A stretch of DNA of 64,000 bases from Tetragenococcus osmophilus. GTDB lineage: Bacteria > Bacillota > Bacilli > Lactobacillales > Enterococcaceae. The stretch is from the NCBI RefSeq assembly GCF_003795125.1, contig NZ_CP027783.1, positions 992,001 to 1,056,000 of the forward strand, in the 5' to 3' direction. The first letter of the stretch is position 1, and each line of letters begins with the position of its first letter. Below the pieces are notes generated by a model that ran no database searches, was not told where the DNA came from, and saw only the letters and a program-made list of their open reading frames with translations. This document shows, in pieces, positions 26,610-37,500 of the stretch. The translations under genes were made by a program, and so were the position numbers.

Positions 26610-26699
26610 TTGCTGGAGACACTCGGCATGTTAGATTAGTAAGGTAGGAAAATATTCGTTGTAGGAAAGGTTTGTAAAAAATATTAGGAGGCTATTTGA

Positions 26700-28121
26700 T
26701 TGGCATATAAAACAATAAATCCGTATACAAACGAAGTAGTAAAAGAATATTCAAATACAACAGATCAAGAACTAGAAGAAGCTTTGCAAATTGGAAAAGA
26801 CTTGTATGAAAAGTTTAAAACCCAACTAGTTAAAGAACGAGGAAAAATTTTACACGATGTTGCCGCTAAAATTCGGGAGCAAGCTGATGAATTAGCGCGT
26901 GCTTGTACTATCGATATGGGGAAATTATTCACTGAAGCTCAAGGCGAGGTCGAACTATGTGCGGTTATTGCTGACTGGTTTGCAGATCACAGTGAAGAAA
27001 TGTTAAAACCAGAACCCGTTGAAACTAGCGCAAACGGTACGGCAGAAATTCAACACCACGCTACGGGTGTTCTAGTGATGGTAGAACCATGGAATTTCCC
27101 ATATTATCAAATTATGCGTGTATTTGCTCCCAACTTTATGGTAGGTAACCCTATGATACTAAAACATGCTTCAAATACTCCAACTTCTGCAAAAATGATG
27201 GCAGATATTATTATTGAAGCAGGAGCCCCTAAGGGTTCGATTGCTCATTTGTTCTTAACTTATGACCAAGTAACTAATGCCATTGAAGATCCACGGGTTC
27301 AAGGTGTAGCGTTAACTGGTTCTGAACGTGGTGGAGAAGCAGTAGCTCAAGCTGCTGGTAAAAACTTGAAGAAAACCACTATGGAACTAGGAGGTATGGA
27401 TCCATTTGTAGTTTTAGATGACGCTAACATGGATGATGTTTCAGACATTGCTTGGCGTTCGCGTCTATATAACGCCGGCCAAGAATGTACTTCTTCCAAG
27501 CGTTTTATAGTAATGGAAAATGTATACGATGAATTTGTTGAACGTTTGAAAGAAAACTTTAGCAAAGTTCAACCAGGAGACCCACTAGATCCGAAAACAA
27601 CATTAGCTCCCATGAATACTAAAAAAGCAAAAGAAGATCTGCAAGAACAAGTGGATGAAGCAATAAAAGCAGGAGCTAAAGTAGAATATGGAAATGAAGC
27701 AATTGATTTACCAGGACAATTCTTTATGCCAACCATTTTGACAAACATTGATAAAGATAATCCGGCTCATTCTACCGAATTATTTGGTCCGGTAGCGGTA
27801 GTGTATAAAGTTTCAACTGAAAAAGAAGCTATCGAACTAGCAAATGATTCTTCTTATGGACTAGGTGGCATCGTATTTGCTGGAGATAGTGAACACGGGG
27901 CTGAAGTTGCTTCTCAAATTGAAACAGGTATGGTTTTTGTTAATAACTTTAGATATTCCCTACCTGAATTACCGTTTGGTGGGGTAAAACGTTCTGGCTA
28001 TGGCAGAGAAATGAGTCGTTTAGGACAAATGGCTTTTGTAAATGAAAAACTAATTGTAAAAGCAGATAGACCGGATATGAATAACCTTGCTGGAGGATTA
28101 GTTGCAACTGATCCAGAATAA
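26700..28121 (+). CDS. NAD(P)-dependent aldehyde dehydrogenase, succinate-semialdehyde type
   Basis: A 473-residue ALDH-superfamily enzyme: cofactor segment PWNFPYYQIMR (about 130-140), catalytic Glu in MELGGMDPF (about 228-236) and catalytic Cys in NAGQECTSSKR (about 258-268). Closest in style to GabD/SSADH proteins, oxidising succinate semialdehyde or another short aldehyde to the acid. The true substrate is uncertain because no gabT or GABA gene adjoins it. The start is a TTG, with AGGAGG eight bases before it. It is monocistronic with its own terminator. Confidence 0.85.
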   Translation: MAYKTINPYTNEVVKEYSNTTDQELEEALQIGKDLYEKFKTQLVKERGKILHDVAAKIREQADELARACTIDMGKLFTEAQGEVELCAVIADWFADHSEEMLKPEPVETSANGTAEIQHHATGVLVMVEPWNFPYYQIMRVFAPNFMVGNPMILKHASNTPTSAKMMADIIIEAGAPKGSIAHLFLTYDQVTNAIEDPRVQGVALTGSERGGEAVAQAAGKNLKKTTMELGGMDPFVVLDDANMDDVSDIAWRSRLYNAGQECTSSKRFIVMENVYDEFVERLKENFSKVQPGDPLDPKTTLAPMNTKKAKEDLQEQVDEAIKAGAKVEYGNEAIDLPGQFFMPTILTNIDKDNPAHSTELFGPVAVVYKVSTEKEAIELANDSSYGLGGIVFAGDSEHGAEVASQIETGMVFVNNFRYSLPELPFGGVKRSGYGREMSRLGQMAFVNEKLIVKADRPDMNNLAGGLVATDPE

Positions 28122-28132
28122 TTGAGCTTTTT

Positions 28133-28175
28133 AATCGCTGTTATCGATTCTTTTATCGCTAGCAGCGATTTTTTG
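28133..28175 (+). terminator. Terminator after the aldehyde dehydrogenase gene
   Basis: AATCGCTG (28133-28140) pairs with CAGCGATT (28163-28170), with an inner imperfect stem, followed by TTTTTG. Confidence 0.8.
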
Positions 28176-28301
28176 TTTTAATTAAAATTCGAACGTTTTT
28201 TCATCCTTTTCATTTTTTTGAAATTTTTCACTTGAAAATTTATGTAAATTTAGATAACCTGTTTGGAAGCATAAAAAACAATGAATAAGGGATGGTAAAA
28301 A

Positions 28302-29528
28302 ATGTCACGCTATCAGCGTAAGGTACTATTTTCAACTGCTTCAGGCATCGCACTAGAGAATATGGATATTATGTTTTTATCTTTTTCTTTATCTTCAATT
28401 ATCTCAACTTTTGGTCTTAGTGGCACACAAGCCGGTTTGATTGCTACGATTACCAATTTAGGGATGTTAATTGGAGGTATTTTTTTTGGACTTATCGCAG
28501 ATAAATATGGCCGAGTTAAAGTTTTTTCACAAACAGTACTCTTATTTTCATTAGCTTCTTTGTTGATGTTTTTTGCCTCTAATATCTACTTGGTCTATCT
28601 TTTCCGTTTTATTGCAGGGATCGGAGCTGGCGGAGAATATGGTGCTTGTATGTCGTTAATTTCAGAATCTTTTTCCAAAAAACACTTGGGGCGAGCTTCT
28701 TCAATCGCAGGTATTGGTGCACAAGTAGGAGCTATGTTGGCAGCAATATTGGCTTCTTTGGTTATACCTGTGCTAGGTTGGCGCATGCTTTATGTTATTG
28801 GCGTTTTCCCTGTGTTAATGGTACTTTTTATACGACGTGGCTTAAAAGAACCAGAAGCTTTTGCTAAAAGACAAGATGAGGAAAAAAAGACGCGATTGAC
28901 TGACTTGTTCGCCGGGGGCAAAATGAGTTGGCAGACAATTGGACTCACACTAATGGTTACAGTACAAATTGCCGGTTACTTTGGATTAATGAATTGGCTA
29001 CCTTCGATTATGCAAGAACAGCTCGGTTTATCTGTTGCAGGTTCTTCTGTATGGATGGTAAGCACGATCGTTGGTATGTGTTTGGGCATGTTAACGTTTG
29101 GAACGATTATGGATAAGTTAGGGCCAAGGCTGTCTTTTACTATTTTTCTTATTTTTTCTTCTTTGGCTGTATATTTATTAATCATGGCTACAGGACAAAT
29201 AACTTTGACGTTAGCAGCTGTTGTTGTTGGCTATTTTATTAACGGGATGTATGGCGGTTATGGGGCTGTGATTAGTTCGTTGTATCCTACTCAAATCCGG
29301 GCCACGGCTAATAACTTTATTATGAACGCAGGACGTGCTATTGGTGGTTTTTCTTCGATTATTATCGGTTTTTTAATGGATTATTATAATTTAAATGCTG
29401 TCATATTGTTTTTGAGTAGTATCTATCTTGTTAGCTTAGTTGTTCTAATGACTATCCCTGGGGTAAAATCATTAAAAGCGCCAAAACAAACATCTAATAC
29501 AAAATATGAAAAAAGTCATAGTGTTTAA
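28302..29528 (+). CDS. MFS transporter, metabolite:proton symporter type
   Basis: A 408-residue 12-TM major facilitator protein. The loop 2-3 motif is GLIADKYGRVKVF (about 65-77) and helix 5 region is GIGAQVGAMLAA. The early acidic pair in ALENMDIMFLSF and FRFIAGIGAGGEYG resemble the aromatic acid/sugar-acid symporter groups (AAHS, MHS). It probably imports an organic acid; the substrate is unknown. It lacks a strong Shine-Dalgarno, with only AGGG 12 bases before the ATG. The C-terminal tail is charged and cytoplasmic. Confidence 0.8.
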   Translation: MSRYQRKVLFSTASGIALENMDIMFLSFSLSSIISTFGLSGTQAGLIATITNLGMLIGGIFFGLIADKYGRVKVFSQTVLLFSLASLLMFFASNIYLVYLFRFIAGIGAGGEYGACMSLISESFSKKHLGRASSIAGIGAQVGAMLAAILASLVIPVLGWRMLYVIGVFPVLMVLFIRRGLKEPEAFAKRQDEEKKTRLTDLFAGGKMSWQTIGLTLMVTVQIAGYFGLMNWLPSIMQEQLGLSVAGSSVWMVSTIVGMCLGMLTFGTIMDKLGPRLSFTIFLIFSSLAVYLLIMATGQITLTLAAVVVGYFINGMYGGYGAVISSLYPTQIRATANNFIMNAGRAIGGFSSIIIGFLMDYYNLNAVILFLSSIYLVSLVVLMTIPGVKSLKAPKQTSNTKYEKSHSV

Positions 29529-29664
29529 CTTTTCTTCTATTAAACTAATGAGAAAATATGAAATTAGCTGTAAGTTTTTGAAAGTTTTAGCTTATATAAG
29601 CTTTTGTAAAAATTGTTTTTTAATGGCATATAAAATGCTAAGATAAGTTGTTGAGGTGGAAGAG

Positions 29665-30171
29665 ATGTTAAAAAAAGCTAGAAAAAACGGGAATTTGTAT
29701 TTTGTGTTAGCATTAGGGATTATGGCTATTTTATTTTATAGTTCAGCGCAAACTTATGAAACACAATCACAGATTAGTTTATTGGAACGAGTACTTTCAA
29801 ATGAACCTTTCAAAGAAACGTTGAACAATGTTTCTTTTAAGTATGCTGATGATGTAGTCAGTATAGAAGAAAAAGGTTATTTTTCCTTTGTGGAATTTTT
29901 TATACGTAAGTTAGCACATTTTGGTACTTATTTTTTGTTAAGTGCTAGTTTTTTCTTAAGTTTATTGCCTAAGATAAAAGTAGTTGGTTTTGCGGCGTTT
30001 TTTAGCTGGCTTTCAGCTACAGGTTATGCAGGAATAGATGAGTTTCATCAGATGCTAACCCAAGATCGTACACCGTTATTTCAAGATGTGATGCTCGATT
30101 CTTTTGGAGCCTTGACCGCTATTTTGTTGTGTTGTTTAATTTTTGCTAGGAAGAAGAGGCGAGCCTTGTAA
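29665..30171 (+). CDS. VanZ-like membrane protein
   Basis: A 168-residue VanZ-family protein with about four membrane helices. Signatures are FYSSAQTYETQS after the first helix, FIRKLAHFGTYFLL in the middle, and GIDEFHQMLTQDRTPLFQDVMLDSFGA near the C-terminus, of which DEFHQ and DVMLD are the conserved cores. Family members confer low teicoplanin resistance in one case; most have no known function. I take the ATG at 29665, with GAGGTGG six bases upstream, over a GTG at 29656 without a ribosome-binding site. The start of the yebC promoter overlaps its stop. Confidence 0.85.
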   Translation: MLKKARKNGNLYFVLALGIMAILFYSSAQTYETQSQISLLERVLSNEPFKETLNNVSFKYADDVVSIEEKGYFSFVEFFIRKLAHFGTYFLLSASFFLSLLPKIKVVGFAAFFSWLSATGYAGIDEFHQMLTQDRTPLFQDVMLDSFGALTAILLCCLIFARKKRRAL

Positions 30172-30195
30172 AAACAAGGGGAAAGCAGTTATAAT
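30166..30195 (+). promoter_or_regulatory. Predicted yebC promoter
   Basis: TTGTAA (30166-30171, overlapping the upstream stop codon), an 18-bp spacer and TATAAT (30190-30195). A weak hairpin with a T6 tail (30221-30241) lies in the leader. Confidence 0.55.
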
Positions 30196-30257
30196 AGGTA
30201 AGGATGCAAAGGTTGGTTTGTTGGTATTCAACCAATTTTTTACAAGGAGGAGATTTT

Positions 30258-30980
30258 TTGTCAGGACATAGTAAATGGAATAATATCCAAGGAAGAAAAA
30301 ATGCACAAGACGCCAAAAAAGGCAAAATTTTTCAAAAGTTATCTCGTGAAATATATATGGCAGCAAAAAACGGAGGCGGAGATCCAGATACCAATTCGTC
30401 TTTACGGATGGTAATGGATAAAGCAAAATCGGCAAATATGCCTAATGATAATGTAGAACGTGCGATTAAAAAGGCTACTAGTGGCTTGGATGAAGCCAAT
30501 TACGAGGAAGTAACTTATGAAGGTTACGGCCCCGGTGGTGTTGCTGTTTTAGTTGAAGCATTAACTGATAACCGAAACCGCACAGCTACTGATGTACGTG
30601 TTGCTTTTGATCGTAACGGGGGACATTTAGGTGAAACTGGTTCGGTAAACTATATGTTTGATCGTAAAGGTTATATTGCTATTGAACGAGAAAACTTATC
30701 ATTATCTGAAGATGATATGCTCGAAAAAGTTTTAGAAGCAGGTGGAGAGGATTTATTAACTTCGCCTGAGGTTTTTGAAATTTATACCGCGCCTGAAGAT
30801 TTTACTGAGGTACGTGATTTCTTGGAAAAAGAATTTACTTTAGCTCAAGCTGAATTGACGATGGTTCCACAAACGACGACCTTATTAGAAGGTAAGAAAA
30901 AAGAACAATTCCATCATCTGCTAGAAAAATTAGAAGATGATGAGGATGTTTCAGAAGTATATACTTCGATTGAAGCATAA
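30258..30980 (+). CDS. yebC: YebC/PmpR-family regulator (TACO1-like translation factor)
   Basis: A 240-residue protein with the invariant family N-terminus [20 protein letters not shown] and three alpha/beta domains. The middle domain carries [21 protein letters not shown] near residue 90, of which GPGGVA and TDN are the conserved cores. Family members are DNA-binding regulators in some species. Recent work places others on ribosomes that stall at proline stretches. The start is a TTG with AAGGAGG seven bases upstream. The track of open frame upstream to 30204 includes no ribosome-binding site. Confidence 0.93.
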   Translation: MSGHSKWNNIQGRKNAQDAKKGKIFQKLSREIYMAAKNGGGDPDTNSSLRMVMDKAKSANMPNDNVERAIKKATSGLDEANYEEVTYEGYGPGGVAVLVEALTDNRNRTATDVRVAFDRNGGHLGETGSVNYMFDRKGYIAIERENLSLSEDDMLEKVLEAGGEDLLTSPEVFEIYTAPEDFTEVRDFLEKEFTLAQAELTMVPQTTTLLEGKKKEQFHHLLEKLEDDEDVSEVYTSIEA

Positions 30981-31067
30981 AAAAACGAGCGGGCACTGAA
31001 GTGACCCCTAAAAGTTAGACCAAAAATCTAACTTTTGGAGGTCGGTTCACACCCTCTCGTTTTTTTA
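30981..31067. terminator. Bidirectional yebC / L,D-transpeptidase terminator interrupted by a miniature element
   Basis: The outer stem is ACGAGCGGG (30985-30993) with CCCTCTCGT (31052-31060), one mismatch. An A tract lies to the left and a T tract to the right, so it works in either direction for the convergent genes. Its loop holds the 53-bp inverted-repeat element at 30997-31049, itself able to fold into a long stem. Confidence 0.8.
30997..31049. mobile_element. 53-bp miniature IS3/IS150-type element (MITE-like)
   Basis: Begins TG and ends CA. The 23-bp terminal inverted repeats match at 19 of 23 positions and are joined by a 7-bp centre. The left end TGAAGTGACCCCTAAAAGTT is typical of IS150-group IS3 elements. 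It is flanked by a 3-bp direct repeat CAC (30994-30996 and 31050-31052), the duplication size expected for IS3. No coding sequence. Confidence 0.75.
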
Positions 31068-31082
31068 TATGATAATTATTTT

Positions 31083-32480
31083 TTAAATGACAACTACAGG
31101 AGTTCCTACTTCAATATCATCAAACAATTTTTCCATTTCACCTGGTGGAGTGTTAATACATCCATGAGAACCGCCTTCTTTCCAACGGTCTCCGCCAAAT
31201 GTTGGTTGCCAATCTGCATCATGAATCCCAACACCTGTCCAATCAATCGGTAGCCAAAAGTCTACTGGAGATTCATAATCTTCTCCTGTTAGCGTAGCAT
31301 CTCTTTCTTTATTCCATACATAAAATACGCCAGTAGGAGTTTTGGTTTTTGGTTTTCCAGAAACGATGTCTGTATCCAAAGAGACCTCTCCATCTTTATA
31401 ATACCACATATGCTGGTTTTTTAAGTCTACTTCAACATAAGTATCATCAACCAATGGTTCGCTTGGATCAGCACTACCTTCAACAATAGGTGTACGTTCA
31501 AAGTCTTCGCCTTTTAAAAGATCTTTACTTAAGTCTTCTACTTCTTGATCCGTGACGATAGTCCAACTTAATGTTCCCGGATCAACATCTACTTCATCTT
31601 GTTCTGTACTTTCAAAATTTGTCTCATTTTCACTAGTATTATATTTCTCGCCCAATTCTTCTACATAATCATGTACCTTATCCTGATCTAAAGTAACTTC
31701 GTCATTTTCATAAACGACCCAGTCCATAATTTTTTCTGTAGGAATTTCGACATCTTCTCCGTTAATTTTGTAAGTCCCTTTGGTTTGAGCGATATCATTT
31801 AACTGATCAAGTTCTTTTTTTAGCTCCTCATCTTCGGAGGTAGTGGCAGGTTTTTTTGTATACCGTGTTAATTCAAGCTCGTTTTGACCATCTAGTACAT
31901 TTGCTTTAAAAGCCTCAGTAGCTTGATCTGTATCCAACTCATCCCCTTGTTTTTCGGGTTCAATCGTAAAACCATCTTCGCCTTTATCAATTTTAGCATC
32001 TTCTGTTTTTGTTCGGTCTTCATTTAATGAAGCAATTTCTTCATCGAGCTCTTCTGTTTGTTGGCTAAGTGTTTGTTCATCAAAAGCAGCTGTGTTGAGA
32101 CTTAAATTTTGTTTGGCACTTGATAAGAAAGCAAGCCCCCAGCGCCAATTATTCTGTTGATTGATCATAGATTCTAATTCATCAGAAAAATCAGTATCTA
32201 AGCCTAAATCAGCTTTTTTCAATGTTTTCCATTCTTTTCCATCTTGTTCAATCGTAAATTCTTGTGCGTCATAACGTTCATGTAATACCTCATTGGCTTG
32301 GTTAGCGCTCAAATCGCTTACTTTAGTGCCATTGATAAATGTGTCAGGTAAAAAATGATTGGAATAATGCATACTACGATAAGCATAGCCACCAATCGCT
32401 ACAATAAGTATTACAGCTAATCCAATTAGAAGAAAGCGCGCTGTCTTTTTCATTTTTGGACGTTTATCTAAACGTGACAT
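31083..32480 (-). CDS. L,D-transpeptidase with peptidoglycan-binding domains (YkuD family)
   Basis: A 465-residue wall enzyme. It has a basic cytoplasmic N-terminus, one membrane anchor near residues 13-33, then about 300 acidic residues with two PG_binding_4-like repeats. The C-terminal YkuD domain has the catalytic motif SHGCIN (Cys441). It makes 3-3 peptidoglycan cross-links or attaches proteins to the wall, and such enzymes can bypass beta-lactam-sensitive transpeptidases. It resembles Ldt(fm) of Enterococcus faecium in layout. The extracellular region is very rich in Asp and Glu. It converges on yebC. A possible GAGCTGAC ribosome-binding site precedes the ATG. Confidence 0.9.
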   Translation of the reverse strand: MSRLDKRPKMKKTARFLLIGLAVILIVAIGGYAYRSMHYSNHFLPDTFINGTKVSDLSANQANEVLHERYDAQEFTIEQDGKEWKTLKKADLGLDTDFSDELESMINQQNNWRWGLAFLSSAKQNLSLNTAAFDEQTLSQQTEELDEEIASLNEDRTKTEDAKIDKGEDGFTIEPEKQGDELDTDQATEAFKANVLDGQNELELTRYTKKPATTSEDEELKKELDQLNDIAQTKGTYKINGEDVEIPTEKIMDWVVYENDEVTLDQDKVHDYVEELGEKYNTSENETNFESTEQDEVDVDPGTLSWTIVTDQEVEDLSKDLLKGEDFERTPIVEGSADPSEPLVDDTYVEVDLKNQHMWYYKDGEVSLDTDIVSGKPKTKTPTGVFYVWNKERDATLTGEDYESPVDFWLPIDWTGVGIHDADWQPTFGGDRWKEGGSHGCINTPPGEMEKLFDDIEVGTPVVVI

Positions 32481-32589
32481 TCAACTTGTCAGCTCCTTAA
32501 TTAAATAAACTCTTTTTCATACCATAGCATATTTATTACAAAAACCGAACTAATTCAGAAAAAAACTAATAATTATTTAATACTTAAAA

Positions 32590-32622
32590 AAAGAGGGCGG
32601 CCTCACTAAAAGCCGCTCTCAA
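32590..32622 (-). terminator. Terminator of ldh
   Basis: On the minus strand GAGAGCGGC pairs with GCCGCCCTC around a short loop, followed by a T7 run. Confidence 0.8.
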
Positions 32623-32652
32623 TATAATTGTTATTTAGAAAATGGATAAAAA

Positions 32653-33941
<1,289 letters not shown>

Positions 33942-34502
33942 ATGAAAATGATTGTCGGATTAGGAAATCCAGGGAAAAAATACGAAAATACAAAACATAA
34001 CGTCGGCTTCATGACAGTAGATCGTTTGGCTAAAACATACAATACTTCTTTTAAAAAGAGCTCGTTTGAAGCACAAGTAGCGGACTTTTTTGTGAATGGA
34101 GAAAAAATACTGTTGGTGAAACCACAAACTTATATGAATGATTCAGGACGTGCTGTAGGGCCTTTAATGACTTATTTCGGCATAGAGATAGAAGAACTAG
34201 TCGTTATTTGCGATGATTTAGATCTAGCTTTTGGAAAAGTAAGATTGCGCCAAAAAGGAAGTGCAGGTGGGCATAATGGTCTTAAAAGTATTATTTCTCA
34301 TCTAGGCACAAATGAATTTCGTCGCTTGAAAATAGGGATTGGCCATCCGCAAGCGCATACTTCTGTCATTCATCATGTTTTACAACCTTTTAATAAACAA
34401 GAACAAGCCGTTATGACAGATAGTATTAACCAAGCAGAAGAAGCGATCGAGTACTTTATTGATAATAATAATTTTGTTCAAACAATGAATCGCTTCAATT
34501 AG
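33942..34502 (+). CDS. pth: Peptidyl-tRNA hydrolase
   Basis: A 186-residue enzyme that releases tRNA from peptidyl-tRNA dropped by ribosomes. The family N-terminus MIVGLGNPGKKYENTKHNVGF holds the catalytic His (about 20) and Asn10-type residue. VKPQTYMNDSG (about 63-73) and GSAGGHNGLKSI (about 107-118) are present. It opens the conserved block pth-mfd-yabM-rqcP-divIC-yabR-tilS-hpt-ftsH. The mfd gene follows after 34 bp. Confidence 0.96.
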   Translation: MKMIVGLGNPGKKYENTKHNVGFMTVDRLAKTYNTSFKKSSFEAQVADFFVNGEKILLVKPQTYMNDSGRAVGPLMTYFGIEIEELVVICDDLDLAFGKVRLRQKGSAGGHNGLKSIISHLGTNEFRRLKIGIGHPQAHTSVIHHVLQPFNKQEQAVMTDSINQAEEAIEYFIDNNNFVQTMNRFN

Positions 34503-34536
34503 TAAATGTTAAATGTAAAAAAGGAGTAAGTGAACT

Positions 34537-37500
34537 ATGGATTTAATTGAATTAATTAGCCAAACACCGTTAATTCAAAAATGGCATCAATCAATCGAGG
34601 AAAAAAGGCAGCGACAGTTGATTACAGGATTGGCAAGTTCAGCAAAGACACTTGCTATTGCTAGCGCTTATCGTAAATTTCAACAGCAAATTATTGTTGC
34701 TTCGCCTAACTTATATTATGCTAACCAATTGGCAGAAGATTTGATGCAAGTAACAGATGATGTATACATTTTCCCGGTGGATGAAGTGCTTTCAGCGGAA
34801 ATGGCCTTTTCTTCGCCTGAAGCTAGAACACAACGTGTACTTACCTTGGACGCTCTAGCATCCAATCGACCAGGAATTTATATTTTGCCAGCAGCTGCCT
34901 TGCGCAAATATTTGCCTACGCCTGAAGTTTGGGAAAATAAACGTTTTTATTGGCAAATTGGTACAGAAATTAATTGGGAACAAATAGCTCAACAACTCGT
35001 TTTGATGGGTTATCGTCGAGAATCAATGATTGCAAAACCAGGAGAATTTAGTATACGAGGTAGTATTTTAGACATCTATCCACTTACTACTCCCAACCCA
35101 GTGCGTATCGAATTATTTGATGTGGAAATTGATTCGATCCGCTATTTTGACGTGAGTACCCAACGATCTTTGGAAAACTTAGAAGATATTACTATATTAC
35201 CTACCACTGAGCTTATTTTTTCTCAACAAGAGTTAGAAAAAGGAAGTAGCCGTTTACAAGAACTATTAGATAAACGCTTATCTGTTGTTTCAGAACAATC
35301 AGATAAGGACTTTTTGTCTGATTATTTTGGCCAACTCGTTGCTTCTTGGAAACAAGGAGTTCCTGGAGAAGTTGCGGCGATGTATGCGGATATTTTATAT
35401 CCAGAGCAAACTAATATTTTGGATTATTTCTCAGCTAATAGCTTATTTTTTGTAGATGATTATGCTCGAATTTTAGAAACAAATCGACAAATTGAAGAGG
35501 AAGAGGCTCAATGGCATACTCAAAAGATTGAGGAACTACGAGTCTTTCCGGAACAAACATTTGGACAAAAGCTACAACCTACATTTCAACAATCCGAATT
35601 TGCAATGACATTTTTCTCCTTATTTCAAAAAGGTATGGGAAATATTCGATTTGAAGCTATTCATAATTTCCAATATCGTCCGATGCAACAATTTTTTGGT
35701 CAAATGGATTTGTTGAAAGTAGAAATGGATCGTTGGAAGAAGCAACAACAAACGGTTGTGTTTTTGGTTAGTGATAACCAAAGAGCGCAAAAATTGGCTC
35801 AAGACTTTCGTGACTATGAAATTTATGCGGTTGAAACTAGTTTTGATAATTTATTGAACCAACAAGCTCAAATTGTACAAGGGAGTTTACAAAGTGGGTT
35901 TGAACTTCCGCAAGATCAGCTAGTCGTTGTTACAGAAAAAGAAATTTTTCAAAAAGTAAAGAAAAAACGAGCGAAAAAACAAACTTTATCAAATGCTGAG
36001 CGTCTAAAAAGCTACAATGAGTTAAATCAAGGGGACTATGTTGTCCACGCTCATCATGGTATTGGGAAATATTTGGGGATTGAAACATTAGAAGTTGATG
36101 GTGTTCATCAAGATTATATGACCATTTTATATCAAAATGACGATAAGTTATTTATCCCTGTTTCTCAGTTAAACTTAATTCAAAAATATGTAGCTTCAGA
36201 AAATAAAGCGCCAAAAGTAAACAAATTAGGAGGTACTGCTTGGGCCAAAACTAAGCAAAAGGTTTCTAATCAAATTGAAGACATCGCAGATGATCTTATT
36301 CAATTATATGCCCAAAGAGAGTCAGAAAAGGGCTACGCTTTTGCTCCAGACGACGCTTATCAAAAGGAATTTGAAAATGCCTTTGCTTATACGGAAACCG
36401 ATGATCAATTACGCAGCGCAGAAGAAATTAAGCGCGATATGGAAAAAGAAAAATCAATGGACCGACTATTAGTAGGAGATGTCGGCTTTGGTAAGACAGA
36501 GGTAGCTTTACGTGCTGCATTTAAGGCGATTAAGGAAAGTAAACAAGTGGCAATTTTGGTTCCAACTACAATATTAGCTCAGCAACATTACGAAACAATG
36601 ATTGATCGATTCGCTGGTTTTCCAGTAAATGTTGGCTTATTAAGTCGCTTTAGAACGAAAAAACAACAAGAAGAAACAATCAAACGTTTAAATACAGGGC
36701 AAATTGATATTGTAGTTGGGACTCATCGTCTCTTATCTAAAGATGTACGTTTTAGTGATCTTGGTTTGTTAGTTATTGACGAAGAACAACGCTTTGGTGT
36801 AAAACATAAGGAACGTTTGAAACAATTGCGTGCTCAAGTTGATGTGTTAACATTAACGGCAACGCCTATTCCTCGAACGTTACACATGTCGATGTTGGGT
36901 GTACGTGATCTTTCCGTAATTGAAACGCCGCCAGAAAATCGGTACCCTATTCAAACCTATGTAATGGAGGCTAGCCCTGGAGCCATTAGAGAAGCGATTC
37001 AGCGTGAAATTGCTCGAGGGGGACAAGTGTTTTATTTGTATAACCGCGTTGAAAGTATTGAAAAGAAAGTCAATGAAATCCAAGAACTTGTACCTGATGC
37101 TCGGATTGGTTACGCGCATGGTCAGATGACTGAAATTCAACTGGAAAATACTTTATTTGACTTTATAAATGGCCAATATGATGTATTGATAACGACCACG
37201 ATTATTGAAACAGGGGTAGATATTCCTAATGCGAACACCTTGTTTGTTGAAAATGCGGACTATATGGGACTTTCTACTCTTTATCAGCTGCGAGGACGTG
37301 TAGGGCGCACCAATCGAGTGGCTTTTGCTTATTTCATGTATGAGCCCCAAAAAATCCTCAATGAAGTAAGCGAAAAGCGGCTGCAAGCAATTAAAGATTT
37401 TACTGAATTAGGTTCAGGTTTTAAAATCGCGATGCGAGATTTATCAATTCGTGGCGCCGGAAACTTATTAGGAGCTCAGCAACACGGGTTTATCAACTCT

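Larger units (their letters stand above)
26245..26699. other. Intergenic region before the aldehyde dehydrogenase gene
   Basis: 455 bp, AT-rich. It holds the terminator of the upstream operon and a cre-like site at 26595-26609, then AGGAGG before the TTG start. No convincing -35/-10 pair and no additional ORF with a ribosome-binding site was found. Confidence 0.5.
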
